From Cheilinus undulatus (Eukaryota > Chordata > Actinopteri > Labriformes > Labridae): a stretch of DNA of 64,000 nt. The notes under the pieces were generated by a model. That model did not search any database, was not told the origin of the DNA, and worked only from the letters and a program-made list of their open reading frames with translations. Made by a program: the position numbers and the translations under genes. Below, in pieces: positions 26,401 to 36,700 of this stretch (position 1 is the first letter of the stretch; the number at the start of each line of letters is the position of its first letter). The DNA is taken from assembly GCF_018320785.1 (NCBI RefSeq), contig NC_054872.1, positions 22,092,769 through 22,156,768 on the forward strand, in the 5' to 3' direction.

Positions 26401-27816
26401 GTCTGGGCTAGTCCGGTGGGACTCACTGTGAGTCATCCATCCAGAAAATGACACAACTACCGGTTCACAATCTGTTATGGGGGCGAAAAGCTTGTTTCAA
26501 CATTCATCGTTTAGACTGGAACGGCATTACTGACTGACTAACCAGTAATTCTACTGCCACACTCAGCAAAACAGACAGTTTGAATATACATGGTAACACA
26601 TCCAGGCCCAGTAATTTAGGTCTGAAGTCTGTGTATTAGTGGCATAAAGTAAGAGGAGAATCAGAGCATGTGTAAAGCACAATACAGAACAGAGTTTTGT
26701 AATGTTTGCAGAAAAAAAAAAATCAGAATACAATCTACATCTATTTCTTATATAACAATTATGTTGTGTTTATTCACTCTTTATCAGCATATCTAGATTT
26801 GATTAGATTTGATTTAAAGAACAATATCAAGTGTCAGCTCTCTCTCTTTCACAATATACAGTTCATAAATCAAAAATATTACCCATTTTCTTGGGCGGTG
26901 ACAAGTTTCTCTGGCTCTCATTTGGGCCTTTTTATAGTCAATAAATCATGCTAGCAGGATATTTTAAAACGTGACAATGTACAGACCTAGCTCTGCTCTA
27001 GTCTGTCATTTCCAGGTGTTTTCCAGCGTTTAATACAGACACTGCCTTGTGGAAGACGGAAATACAGGGAGACATTTTTTCTAGTTTGTGGCTCGCTAGA
27101 TCAGGCAGAATGATTATCCCATTGTTAAGATTTGTACCCCAATTAAATAGCATTGTTTACTCGACACATACTTACATTTTGCAAATATGAAGTTTAACCA
27201 TGCTTGAGCAAGGAGGGTGAGATGACAGGCCAGATCCGGAGGTTTATGTGTAAAAGCCAATGCTGTGAGCTTTAGAGGCTGAACAGACTTTGGCCCTGCG
27301 TGAACTTGATACCAAGTGGACGCCTGAACTTGGCCGGGATACAGCCTCCGGATGAATATCAGTAATCCCTGAATTAGTCTGCAACATGACATACATTTTC
27401 TGTAACACTGAATACCACGGTTTCATGAAGGATAAACTCTCATCCTTTCTTACTAAATACAGCGTTGCTTTCCACATTTTCCCTATAACCACCTGGTGGA
27501 GCGATTCGGCATCGTGTGAACACAACGAACATGTTGGAACTGTTTGTGTATGAAATTAAAACAGACGTTGGTAACGACAGAGAGAGCTGGCAACTGAACT
27601 AAATTAAACGTTAAATAGGCTGTTTAACGTTTCTTAACCGCCATTTTTGACATATTATTCGACTAAAACAAAGAAATAAAGCCGTAAAATCTGAATTAAA
27701 AGACGTAGTAGGTCTACCTTCTAAGTTAAACCGCAATTAAAGTTAACATCACTCACCTTTTCACTGATGAACCCAGTCGCCAGTCCGACGAGAAACAAAA
27801 ACCACAGATTCCTCAT
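16711..27816 (-). CDS. sdc2: Syndecan-2
   Basis: Single-pass heparan-sulfate proteoglycan co-receptor. Five exons join in frame: 27757-27816, 20347-20479, 17596-17825, 17146-17458 and 16711-16874, giving 299 residues against 201 in human. Exon 1 is a 20-residue signal peptide ([20 protein letters not shown]). Exon 2 has the acidic glycosaminoglycan attachment cluster [11 protein letters not shown]. Exons 3 and 4 form a long Ser/Thr/Pro-rich stalk ending ERTEVLA before the membrane. Exon 5 gives the transmembrane helix, the C1 region [10 protein letters not shown], a variable region and the C2 PDZ-ligand end KEFYA. The end [12 protein letters not shown] is closer to syndecan-2 ([10 protein letters not shown]) than to syndecan-4 (KAPTNEFYA), and cpq next door supports this. 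In the helix, Cys replaces the first Gly of the usual GxxxG. Confidence 0.93.
18473..18960. mobile_element. Dispersed MITE-like repeat
   Basis: It starts taggggtgggagaaaaaatgg with gcgatattttgtg and gatatatcgtatcg, and ends with gtatcgtgataatatctta followed by gtggggccac. This 'hypothetical-ATCG' style repeat is scattered through many fish genomes. It has no coding capacity and sits in an sdc2 intron. Confidence 0.5.
20480..22500. other. sdc2 intron 1, 3' part
   Basis: I see no gene. There is a purine-rich GA/GGA tract near 21308-21362 and otherwise unremarkable AT-rich DNA. Confidence 0.4.
22503..22926. mobile_element. MITE-like element (GTTTCCAC ends)
   Basis: The left end is ggtttccaccaagcgatctg and the right end is ctttcggcagtggaaac, so the outer GTTTCCAC / GTGGAAAC are inverted. 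It is about 420 bp with no transposase. It lies within sdc2 intron 1. Confidence 0.5.
23198..23545. mobile_element. MITE-like element (TAGGG ends)
   Basis: The left end tagggttgaacag and the right end (inverted) tagggctaggcattaat resemble the 'agggctgggcgat' class of fish repeats. The interior contains a 27-bp poly(A) run near 23403-23429 and scattered attgcagta/aatatcgtgat motifs. Non-coding; intronic to sdc2. Confidence 0.5.
23546..27756. other. sdc2 intron 1, 5' part
   Basis: I see no gene. It includes a (CA)n microsatellite at 25374-25406 and a duplicated ataatcacttg motif near 24160-24195. The ORFs here are microsatellite-driven or short. Confidence 0.4.
25374..25406. repeat. (CA)n microsatellite
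   Basis: A CA repeat with one CC interruption. It generates artificial His/Thr and Val/Cys ORFs on the two strands. Confidence 0.9.
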
Positions 27817-28085
27817 CTCAACTTCCGAAAAAAACGCTGAAAAACAAAAAATATATATCTACAAAGCAAAGACTTAACTCACTTTAATACAGTCCTAACA
27901 ACTACTGTGCCGTTTCGCTTATTCTTTCGGTCGTCTTTTCGGCTGCTTCGGCAAATCTCAATACGTTGTTGAGCGGCTGCTGAACGCGTTGTGCCTCGGA
28001 GTTGCTCTGGAAAAGTTGTTTGGACTGGCAGTGCAGCGTGGCTTCAATGTGACGTCAGCGCGGCGTGACGTTCATTGAGGAAGGT
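27817..28085 (-). promoter_or_regulatory. sdc2 5'UTR and CpG-rich promoter
   Basis: Directly upstream of the sdc2 start codon, CpG density rises (gaacgcgttgtgcc, gcgcggcgtgacg) against an AT-rich background. A palindromic cAMP response element TGACGTCA lies at 28050-28057, with a half-site variant TGACGTTCA at 28066-28074. The start is the first in-frame ATG, followed at once by a signal peptide. The transcription start is not determined. Confidence 0.55.
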
Positions 28086-28264
28086 GGCTATGTGGGCGTT
28101 TTTTTCAATGGACATACCAAATGTGGATACATGAGTGAAAGGAAATAGAAATTGACCGACTCCTTTTTGAGGAATGTAAAATATACGAAAAGAGGATCAT
28201 TTATCATACTTCACTGTTAACTGCCTCAAATGAATTCAAAGCACAATTTATGACACAATTTATT

Positions 28265-28410
28265 TTGCGTTGGGCAAGGCTGTTATAGTTACAAAACTAA
28301 AAATTAAAATTCTTTTTAGTTAACTGGAAATAAAAAACTAAGCTTTACAAAAGAATGAAAACTAACTAAAACTGTTTTAAAAACTAACTGGAATAAAATA
28401 ACATTGTGGA
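28265..28410. repeat. Dispersed fish repeat, AACTAAAACT type
   Basis: ggctgttatagttacaaaac is followed by repeated aactaaa / ttagttaactggaa motifs, the form of a common teleost interspersed repeat. It lies between sdc2 and mrs2. Confidence 0.4.
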
Positions 28411-29225
28411 GAAAATCGCCTTAGTTTTATTCTTGAAAACAGCACACTAATTGACATGTAAACCCAAGCCTGGAGAGTGTAAAATGGTCTGATTGAACTG
28501 AAGACTACACACAGTGGTTAGTTTTAGGTCTTAAGGGTTATTCAGACATCAATTTTGAATAAATGAAACAAAAGGTGAAAACTATCTTGTTGGAATGTAT
28601 TTGCAAAATATATTTGACGGACTGCAGATTTTGAGGGTAAACTAATTCTAAACATGCTCCACCACAAAGAGAGAAGTTACCCCTACTTCTCTAAACGCAG
28701 ATGATATTACTTCCTTACTTCAATGTGAAGTACTTAATAATGGCTTCACTCAGATAGCTTTTATATACAGCAGGGCTACCTGTTATGTAGAAGTGTTTTT
28801 GTTCATTGTGTGTTTAAGTTATTGTTCAGAAAAGGGGACCTGCAGTCGTTTGTTTGCAGGATCGTCTCTAAATACATAAACTATATAACTACCAGCTTGT
28901 ATGCTGTTTGCGAAACTTGTTTAATGCTTGAGATGGAGTTAGGTGCTTTCTATCACGTCTATTGAGATGCATCAGTAGGTAACAGAAATTTAAAGCTGTA
29001 GATACAGCTCCCTCTAGTGACGAAAATGGTTACAACAAGTAAGAAACCCCATTTCTTCCAGGAAAAGTGGGACCAACCTCTTAAGACCCTGCATGCACAT
29101 ATGAGAACATTACATTTTGGCTTTCCTACGACATGATGTATTTTCTACTATGAGAATTTTTGAGATAATTGTCAGCAATGTCCATTGAAGCTTAAGTTAC
29201 TAAACTTAAGTAACTCCCAGTAACT

Positions 29226-29790
29226 TAAATTACTGGGAGAATTTGCTGTAAAATCTTTGGAAATATTTCATGAAAATTTTGGGATAGGTTTGTATAGTTT
29301 GGAGATTTTAATGGGAAGTTTTTGGGGTAATTTTCTTTTTTCTTTTTTGCATTACATTTTTTTTTTTGTTTTGGGGATTTTTTGGAAAATTTTCTGGCAT
29401 TTGTGTGCAAATTCAGAAAATGTATTTGTATTTCTTGGGAATATTAGTTGGTTTATTAGGGGATGAATTTGCTTCAACATTTTTAGGTATTCTCACACAA
29501 ACTTGGGAAAATACATCCTTGATCTCAGGAATTTGATGGCGGGGTGTCTTGAATTCATCAGGATGTTTGGGGGAGTTTTCCATAATTTAATAGGATCTTG
29601 GGTAATATATTTTGCATTGAGATTTTGGGAAATTTGTTTTTACATTTTCAGGAATGTAAATGGAATTTAGGGGGAATTTTGTAATAAAATTTCAGCTTTA
29701 TGATATGGTTTCTCTGAGACATCTGAGGAATATTTGAAGAAATTTTCCATTTAAATTTTAGGGAATTTGTGTTGATATTGGGCATACTTT
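29226..29790. repeat. Degenerate GGGAATTTT-type repeat
   Basis: About 560 bp built from imperfect copies of words such as ttttgggaaat, ggaaaattttc and gggggaattttg, spaced irregularly. Both strands give short low-complexity ORFs. It looks like an old, diverged simple-sequence or minisatellite block between sdc2 and mrs2. Confidence 0.5.
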
Positions 29791-30772
29791 TAGGTCAAAC
29801 TAATTAATGTTCAAAGATAGGGCTGAGCTTTGATACTTATCAGATTCACATGATCCCAAATAAGTGGGGAAAGTAAAAATTAATTTAAAATAAAAGCTCA
29901 GGAAGTTAATGATAGAAAAGCTCATTTTAAGCCATACTCATGTTTTTCCCCCCAGAACACTACCTTCAAATATTTACTTTGTGACTTCGTTTTAATCACT
30001 TGTGATTCACGAGATTCATTATTTTAACTGGTTACACGTTTATTTTTCAGCACTTCAAATATATCAGGAACAAAAAAAAATTATTTCCTCTCATTGTCTA
30101 ACACATGAGACCACTCTGCTTAACAAAAGGAAAAATCAAAAGTACATTAGACATCATACTCTTAATTTGTTAACTTTTATTTAAATTAAATCAATAAAAT
30201 TTATTCATTTTAACACTTTTTTTTTACCTATGAAATAAGTGAACTTACTACTGCATGACAATTAGTTCTCACAGTTATTGGCTTTATATCCATTTGAGTT
30301 TCCGTGCAGCCTGCATCTCTTACCACTCAATCACAGATGACAGAGCAACTATCTGCCCACATGTTATATAACAGGAATACAAATGCACACATTTGAGTCT
30401 ACAGACAACTGGACACAGTCTCAACCTCTGCTGTGTACATGGGAGATTAAAACACAATGAGGTTTGACAAGAAAAACAGAGTTCCAGTCTTTGTAAGGAA
30501 TTCAGGAGTTCCGTGGAGGTGAAAAAAATCCCCTTTAAAGCTGAAGATTCTACAGGAGGTCAGTGGCATTTCACAGAGAGGAGGTAGTTCATCATCATCA
30601 TCATCAATGTCATCTTCATCTGACTCCTGTCTTGTCAGACGCTTTTATATTTCTCTTCCATACTGGAGGAATCTGTATCACAAACAGCATAAATGACACC
30701 ACGGATGTAATCTCAGGCTACTGTTTTTCTGTCATTATTAAGTTCAATTGTCTTCTCCAGTTTCTAAGAGAA
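29791..30772. other. Intergenic sdc2-mrs2, or mrs2 3'UTR
   Basis: I see no further gene. It includes a TCA-repeat run near 30592-30606. Several TTTATT words (AATAAA on the minus strand) near 30040-30210 could end mrs2 transcripts. Confidence 0.35.
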
Positions 30773-33700
30773 TTATGTAGGGTGCCAAAAAGCCTCAGTG
30801 CATGCACATGTGAAGAGGAATAACATGCATTGACCAAGTGGGGTGTTTATAATGCATAATCGATCTGTAAAGGACTGTATTACAGCACTGTGTGTGTGTA
30901 GGTGCGTGTGTGTGTGTGTGTGTATTACAAGTGTGGGTAGTGAGGGCTCTAAGTGTCGACCCAGGAATGACAGCAGTCGTCTCCATATCAGTCCGCTGCC
31001 CAAGAACATGAAGCCTGTTACCAGCCAGAAAGCCCGAGGGTCCTGGTGATAAAACATACAAGCAACACTTACACATATACATGTGCAAAAGTTTATTTAA
31101 AAAAAAAAAAAAAAAAAAAGATGGTACATATTTAATATAGAGGAAGCCTTAAAAAGAAAGCAGATACAAGGAGGTCTGCATGCACAAGTCAATAAACATA
31201 AGATAATCACCTAAAATATTTAAATTTAGTAGAAACAATCTGGGAATCCTGTTAATTGACTAAAGCATTTTATAGATAAGTCATGTGATTTTTATGTTTC
31301 TACAGAACGTCAAAAATTTAAAATGCAAATCCAAATCTTATGTTTAGTTTAAAAGACACAAAATAAAAGCACCACAGCTTAAAACAATATCAACTCTAAT
31401 GATATAACTGTTGAGGAGGAAGCAGCCTCACCTCCTCAAAGCATGATGTCAGATTCATACCAAAAGCCACTCCTATCAGACCAAATAATGTCAGAGAGAA
31501 GGAACCCATTGTCAGCTGAAGATTCAGACGCATCATCACGTTTCGATGGCTGGGGGAAAAAAAGAAATGTGTCTCAATGAGGACTTAAAAATAAATTCTC
31601 TGTGGGTTAGCGTAAAAGACAGGTGTGAATTATTATTTGGGGTCCATTTCTACACAAAAGTCAGGTTCCTTCTAACGGGTCAGGTATTTGGACAGTAACA
31701 TAGTTTTATTATTTTGTGTCCAATTACCACCACAATAGATTGAAAATAAAAGATTAAAGGTGTGATTTAAGTGCAGACTCGTATCATTCAAGGGTTTTAA
31801 AAAGAATAAGGCATTTAATACTTAGGAATTTCAGCCATTTTATTGAGAGTGCTTCCATTATAAAGGTGACGATTAACTGACAAGCTGTTTTACGGCCAGA
31901 CAAATGTAGCAGATAAATAGTCTGGAGATTATTTGAAGTGTTTATCTGAGTGGAGCTTTTATTATGAAGTAATGTCAGAGTGGAAGTGAAGGAGGCCATA
32001 ATTACAGTGAAAACCAAAATAAATCTGTCATAGAGACAGAGAAAACTTGAGGCACTGCAAAATCAAATGAAACCAAGATGAACTTGTACATTAAAGATGA
32101 GAAGAGAAAAGTATGAAGAGAGAAAGGAACGGCTCATGATCCAAACCAAAACACATTATCTGTTAAGTATGAATGGGCATACTGGTGTTTACTGATGATG
32201 TGAGAGCTGAAGAAGCAAGAGTAATTCTGAACTGTATAGGGCTACACTCTATGCTTAAATTGAGCTAAATGCTGCTGAACTGGTAGTACAGTGCTTTAAA
32301 TACAGATGGATACAGTGCATTCAGAAAGCATTCAGACCCCCTTCACTTTTTTCATTAATGTTATGTTGCAGGCTGATGCTATATTCTCATTAATCTACAT
32401 TCAGGACCTCATCATGACAAAGTAAAAAACAAAACTTGAGAATTTTCTGCAAATGTATTAAAAATTTAAAAAATGAAACATCACATTTACACAAGTATTC
32501 AGACCCTTTGCAAAAATCTTGAAATATAGCTCAGGTGCCTCCCATTTCTCTTGATCATTGCTGAGATGTTTCTACGCCTTGACTGGCATCCAACTGTGGT
32601 AAATTTAATTGATTGGACATGACTTGGAAAGGCACACACCTCTCTATCAAAGCCCTCACAGCTGGCAACGCATATCAGAGCCAAAACCAAGCCATAAGTT
32701 CAAAGGAACTGCCTGCAGAGCTCAGAGACAGGATTGCTGCAAGGCACAGATATTGGGAAGGACTTAAAGAAATGTGTTGTATTGAAAGTTCCCAAGAGCA
32801 CAGAGGCCCCCATAATTCTCATATGGAAGAAGTCTGGCACAACCAGGACTCTTCCAAGAGCTGGTTGCCTGACCAAACTGAGCAACTGGGTGAGAAGGGC
32901 CTCAGTAAGACAGGGGATCAAGAACCAAGTTCCAGAAGGACAACCATTACTGCAGCCCTCCACTGATCTGGGCTATATGGTAGAGGGGCTTGATGGAAAG
33001 CTCTCCCTGGTGCAAAACACATGAAAGCCTGATCGGAGTTTGCAAAAACCCCACATGTAAGCCAAGCAGGTGACAGAATTTTTGTAGCATTTGCCTGATC
33101 TGTGCCTTACAGCAATCATGTCTCTGAGCTCTGGTGGCAGTTCCTTTGACCTCATGGCTTGGTTTATACTCTGATATGCATTGTCAGCTGTGAGGCCTTC
33201 TACAGAGAGGTGTGTGCCTTTGCAAATCATGTTCAATCAGTTTAATTTACCTCAAGTGGAGTTCAATCAAGGAGTAGAAACATCTCAGCAAAGATCAAGA
33301 GAAATGGGAGGAACCTGAGCTTAATTTCAAGGTTTTTCAAGGTCAAGTTTTATTCAACAAAATCAAAAAAAAAGTGAAGGGGGTCCAAAACTTTCTGAAT
33401 GCACTTTACACTATAATGCAAGAGCAACACGAGCTTTCCTGATGACAAAGAGATGACCAAGTCAGTCACTTGATCTCAACCCGATAGAGTACACTTTTCA
33501 GTTACTGAAGACAAAATTGAGTGTGGAAAGACCCACAAACAAGTTGTAACTAAAGGCAGCTGCAACAAAGGCAAAGCATCAGCAATGAAATTATGTCTAT
33601 GGCCTTTCCTGAGATTTCATCAAAGTACTGAAAACAATGTTGTGTTTTTAATTATGTTACTGTGTCTTGATAATTTTAACCCTTAATAATGGAGGTACCC

Positions 33701-36700
33701 TTAATGTAATGGCTGTAATTCTTAAATGGTAAATACTATATTCATCTCTCATTAAAGATGAACATCTACAATTTAGTCCCATCCTGACTGTTCTATCAAA
33801 AATTCATTGTGGTGTTAAGTAGAGGGAAAATTATTATTTTCCAAAAGTCAATATCATAAAAATCAAAATAGGTTAGATTAAATGTCCCCAGTTCCTCAAA
33901 GTGATCAACTTCAGAGATAGAAGCTTCACTTTAATTTCTTATAAATCTTTATGCCTTTTGTTTCTTTTGTCTCTGTACCATTTCCACATGTGCACCATAC
34001 TGTATGTAAACATAGTTTACTGTTTTCAGTATCACATGCTCTGTTCGTCTCCATACTGAATACCCAGTATGTTTGTGTGTGCATGTACCTGTCCAGATTG
34101 ATAAAGATAACACTCTCTGAGTCATCTATTAACCCTTTCAGCTCCCTGGCCTTGTTCCCCAGCTCTTCAGCCTGTATGAAACATTTCATAGTAACACCAG
34201 AATTCAGTTCAGTTATAGTCATTTGTGTTATGAAGTTACAATAATTAATTGTAGAGCAAACATTATTATGATTAAAGTAAAATCAGCATTCCCACAAACT
34301 GATAAATAGAGAAGTATTATTTAGAGCTTGTTGCTGAGTAGTGTTACCTGCATATAATAATTTTCCAATAACAGTTCCATTTCCTCAGCATGATCAATGC
34401 CTAAACTGCTCTCCTCGCTAGAAAAGGAGGACAGAGAGACACATGTGAATGCGCATGTTAGATACACAGGTTTGGTCATCAGTGTGATTATTTGTATTAC
34501 AGAACTGCCACAAATATTTTCTATTTTGCATTTAATTAATCATACATTTATGGCAGGAAACCATCAACCCTTAATATATATCACAAAACACCTCTAAAAC
34601 CTTTTGTCTGCGCGTAGATCTTTACTCTAGCTCATATACATGAAGTTATTGTATTAAATGTATTACAGGTATTAATCAAATGTTAAATATCATTTTTTTA
34701 AATGTCAATAGCCCTTACACAACAAATACATTCTTTTACTACTCTATACAGACACAAATATTGTGGAGTGTAAAACATATCTATTTATTTATTTGAGCTG
34801 GTAGAACTTTCCAGCTCTCATCAATAAACTCTTAAAGCCACTCACTGGTCATAACTTCCTGGTTTCAATCTGAAACATAAATAGTTTCTCACCATAGCTT
34901 AACCCAAGACAGAACCTCCAAACAAGCAGGAATTATAGTGCAGAAAAAATGACCACAGAAATTACTCACAGGTTTAAGACTTGTTTTGCTTTGTTTTTTA
35001 CTGTAACTACTGACTTGTAGCTCTTAAGGAAACTGATTTAAGAATAAACTATATAGTAGTACAGTGCAACGTACAAAACTCTTGGGTCCGTCCACTTGGT
35101 GAGACAGAATTCCTCAATGATCTCATCCTCATCCAAAATTTTCAGCAAGGAATCCTTAAAAACCTTTATGTCCGTCTCCAACTCTGATAAGCTGTCAAAG
35201 AACAAAAGAGGGAAATACTGTAACAGAAGACAGAAAATCCTTTGTGAACATGTGATGTGATCGTTAACGTGCCATTCTTGAAAACCTTAGGAAAGATATT
35301 CTTGTTGCAAAAATGCTGCACCAGTATTGCTGTCATTACAGAGAGATGCATTCAAATTCTTATGCTTTCTCTCCTCATTAATAAGAACATTTACAACCAT
35401 GTTTATAATTGTTTATCTACCTCTTGCTGTTCTGAAGCAGTATATGGAGTTTACTTCTATCAGCAGAAAGGATTTTAGGATCCACTAGTGATTCCAAGGT
35501 GTCCAACATTGCTGGTTCGACATCATTCAGGCGAGCTTGCAGTGTGTTTACCTGTTGATAAAGACAGAGCAAAACATATACGGACAGCTGTGTTTAACCT
35601 TATCTCTCAGCAGAGCCTCATGTGTGTCCTGAACATCTAGGCCAGATTTATTCAGGTACATGCTTAAATACACTGACAAAGAGTGTATACATAACCTGGC
35701 TCACCTTGTGCTGCAGTATGGCCTCTAGAGCTCTGAACTCAAAGGGCAGAGAGAGTGTCTGTGACGCTAGCTGAGGGGCCAGCTCCAGTACCAACCAACG
35801 CTCCAAACCAAGACCTCGAAAATCCAACACCAGCAGGGACTGTGGGGTCACGATGGCTTTTAAAAACTACAGAAGCAGAAACATGAAGAGAGTTGACCAG
35901 ATCACTCTGAACTAGATTATCTGAAAAAAATAATCAAAATTAAGGGCTTTTTTTGTTACCGACACTCATTTTTTAACCAGTTAATAGGTTTTGTATCAGT
36001 CTTTTTATCTCATTGAAGTATGTTAATATACTTATATGAATGGCTCTGGTCTCAGCACGCAGAACTACATTTGGATGACAGTAGTGCCAGGAGTTGACTC
36101 TGATCTGTAAATATTTGCAGTGAGAGATCTGACCAATGACAAACTCTTGTTGAGAAATCCTGCTTCCTGATTTGATTGTTTGCAAAAGCCACAGTCAGAG
36201 ACTGAAAACATTAGCTCCAATCCAGGCCAGCAATCAGATTATTCATCCTACTTAACAAGCTACAGTACCAGGTAGTAAATAAATAACTGAATCTCATCTG
36301 AGTGGTCAAGTCTGCAGGAGGATAAATCTCCAGGCGCAGCCACAATACAGAAGGATTTACATATTTCAGGTATTGTACAATGATTGCTGCGTATTTATGT
36401 TTCCTGAAATTAGGAAGCAAGCTGCCTCACCAAGAAACAGCGACAGGCTACTTGTGTGCTTGTTCTACTAGCCATCTACTTTTCACATACCTGATTAAGC
36501 TCTTTTTCTGTTTATTTTTGGACACAAAAGGCTCTACTTTGCAAGAAAAGAGATATTTTTGATATTAGTAATACTAACAGAGCTTCATTAATCCAAGTTT
36601 ATTCTGATATTACAAGAAGGACAAAAAAATCTCAACAGAATGCTTTAATATGCCAATCAGACTCAAACAGGGGTGACTTCAGTATTCTTAAAAAGTCAAA

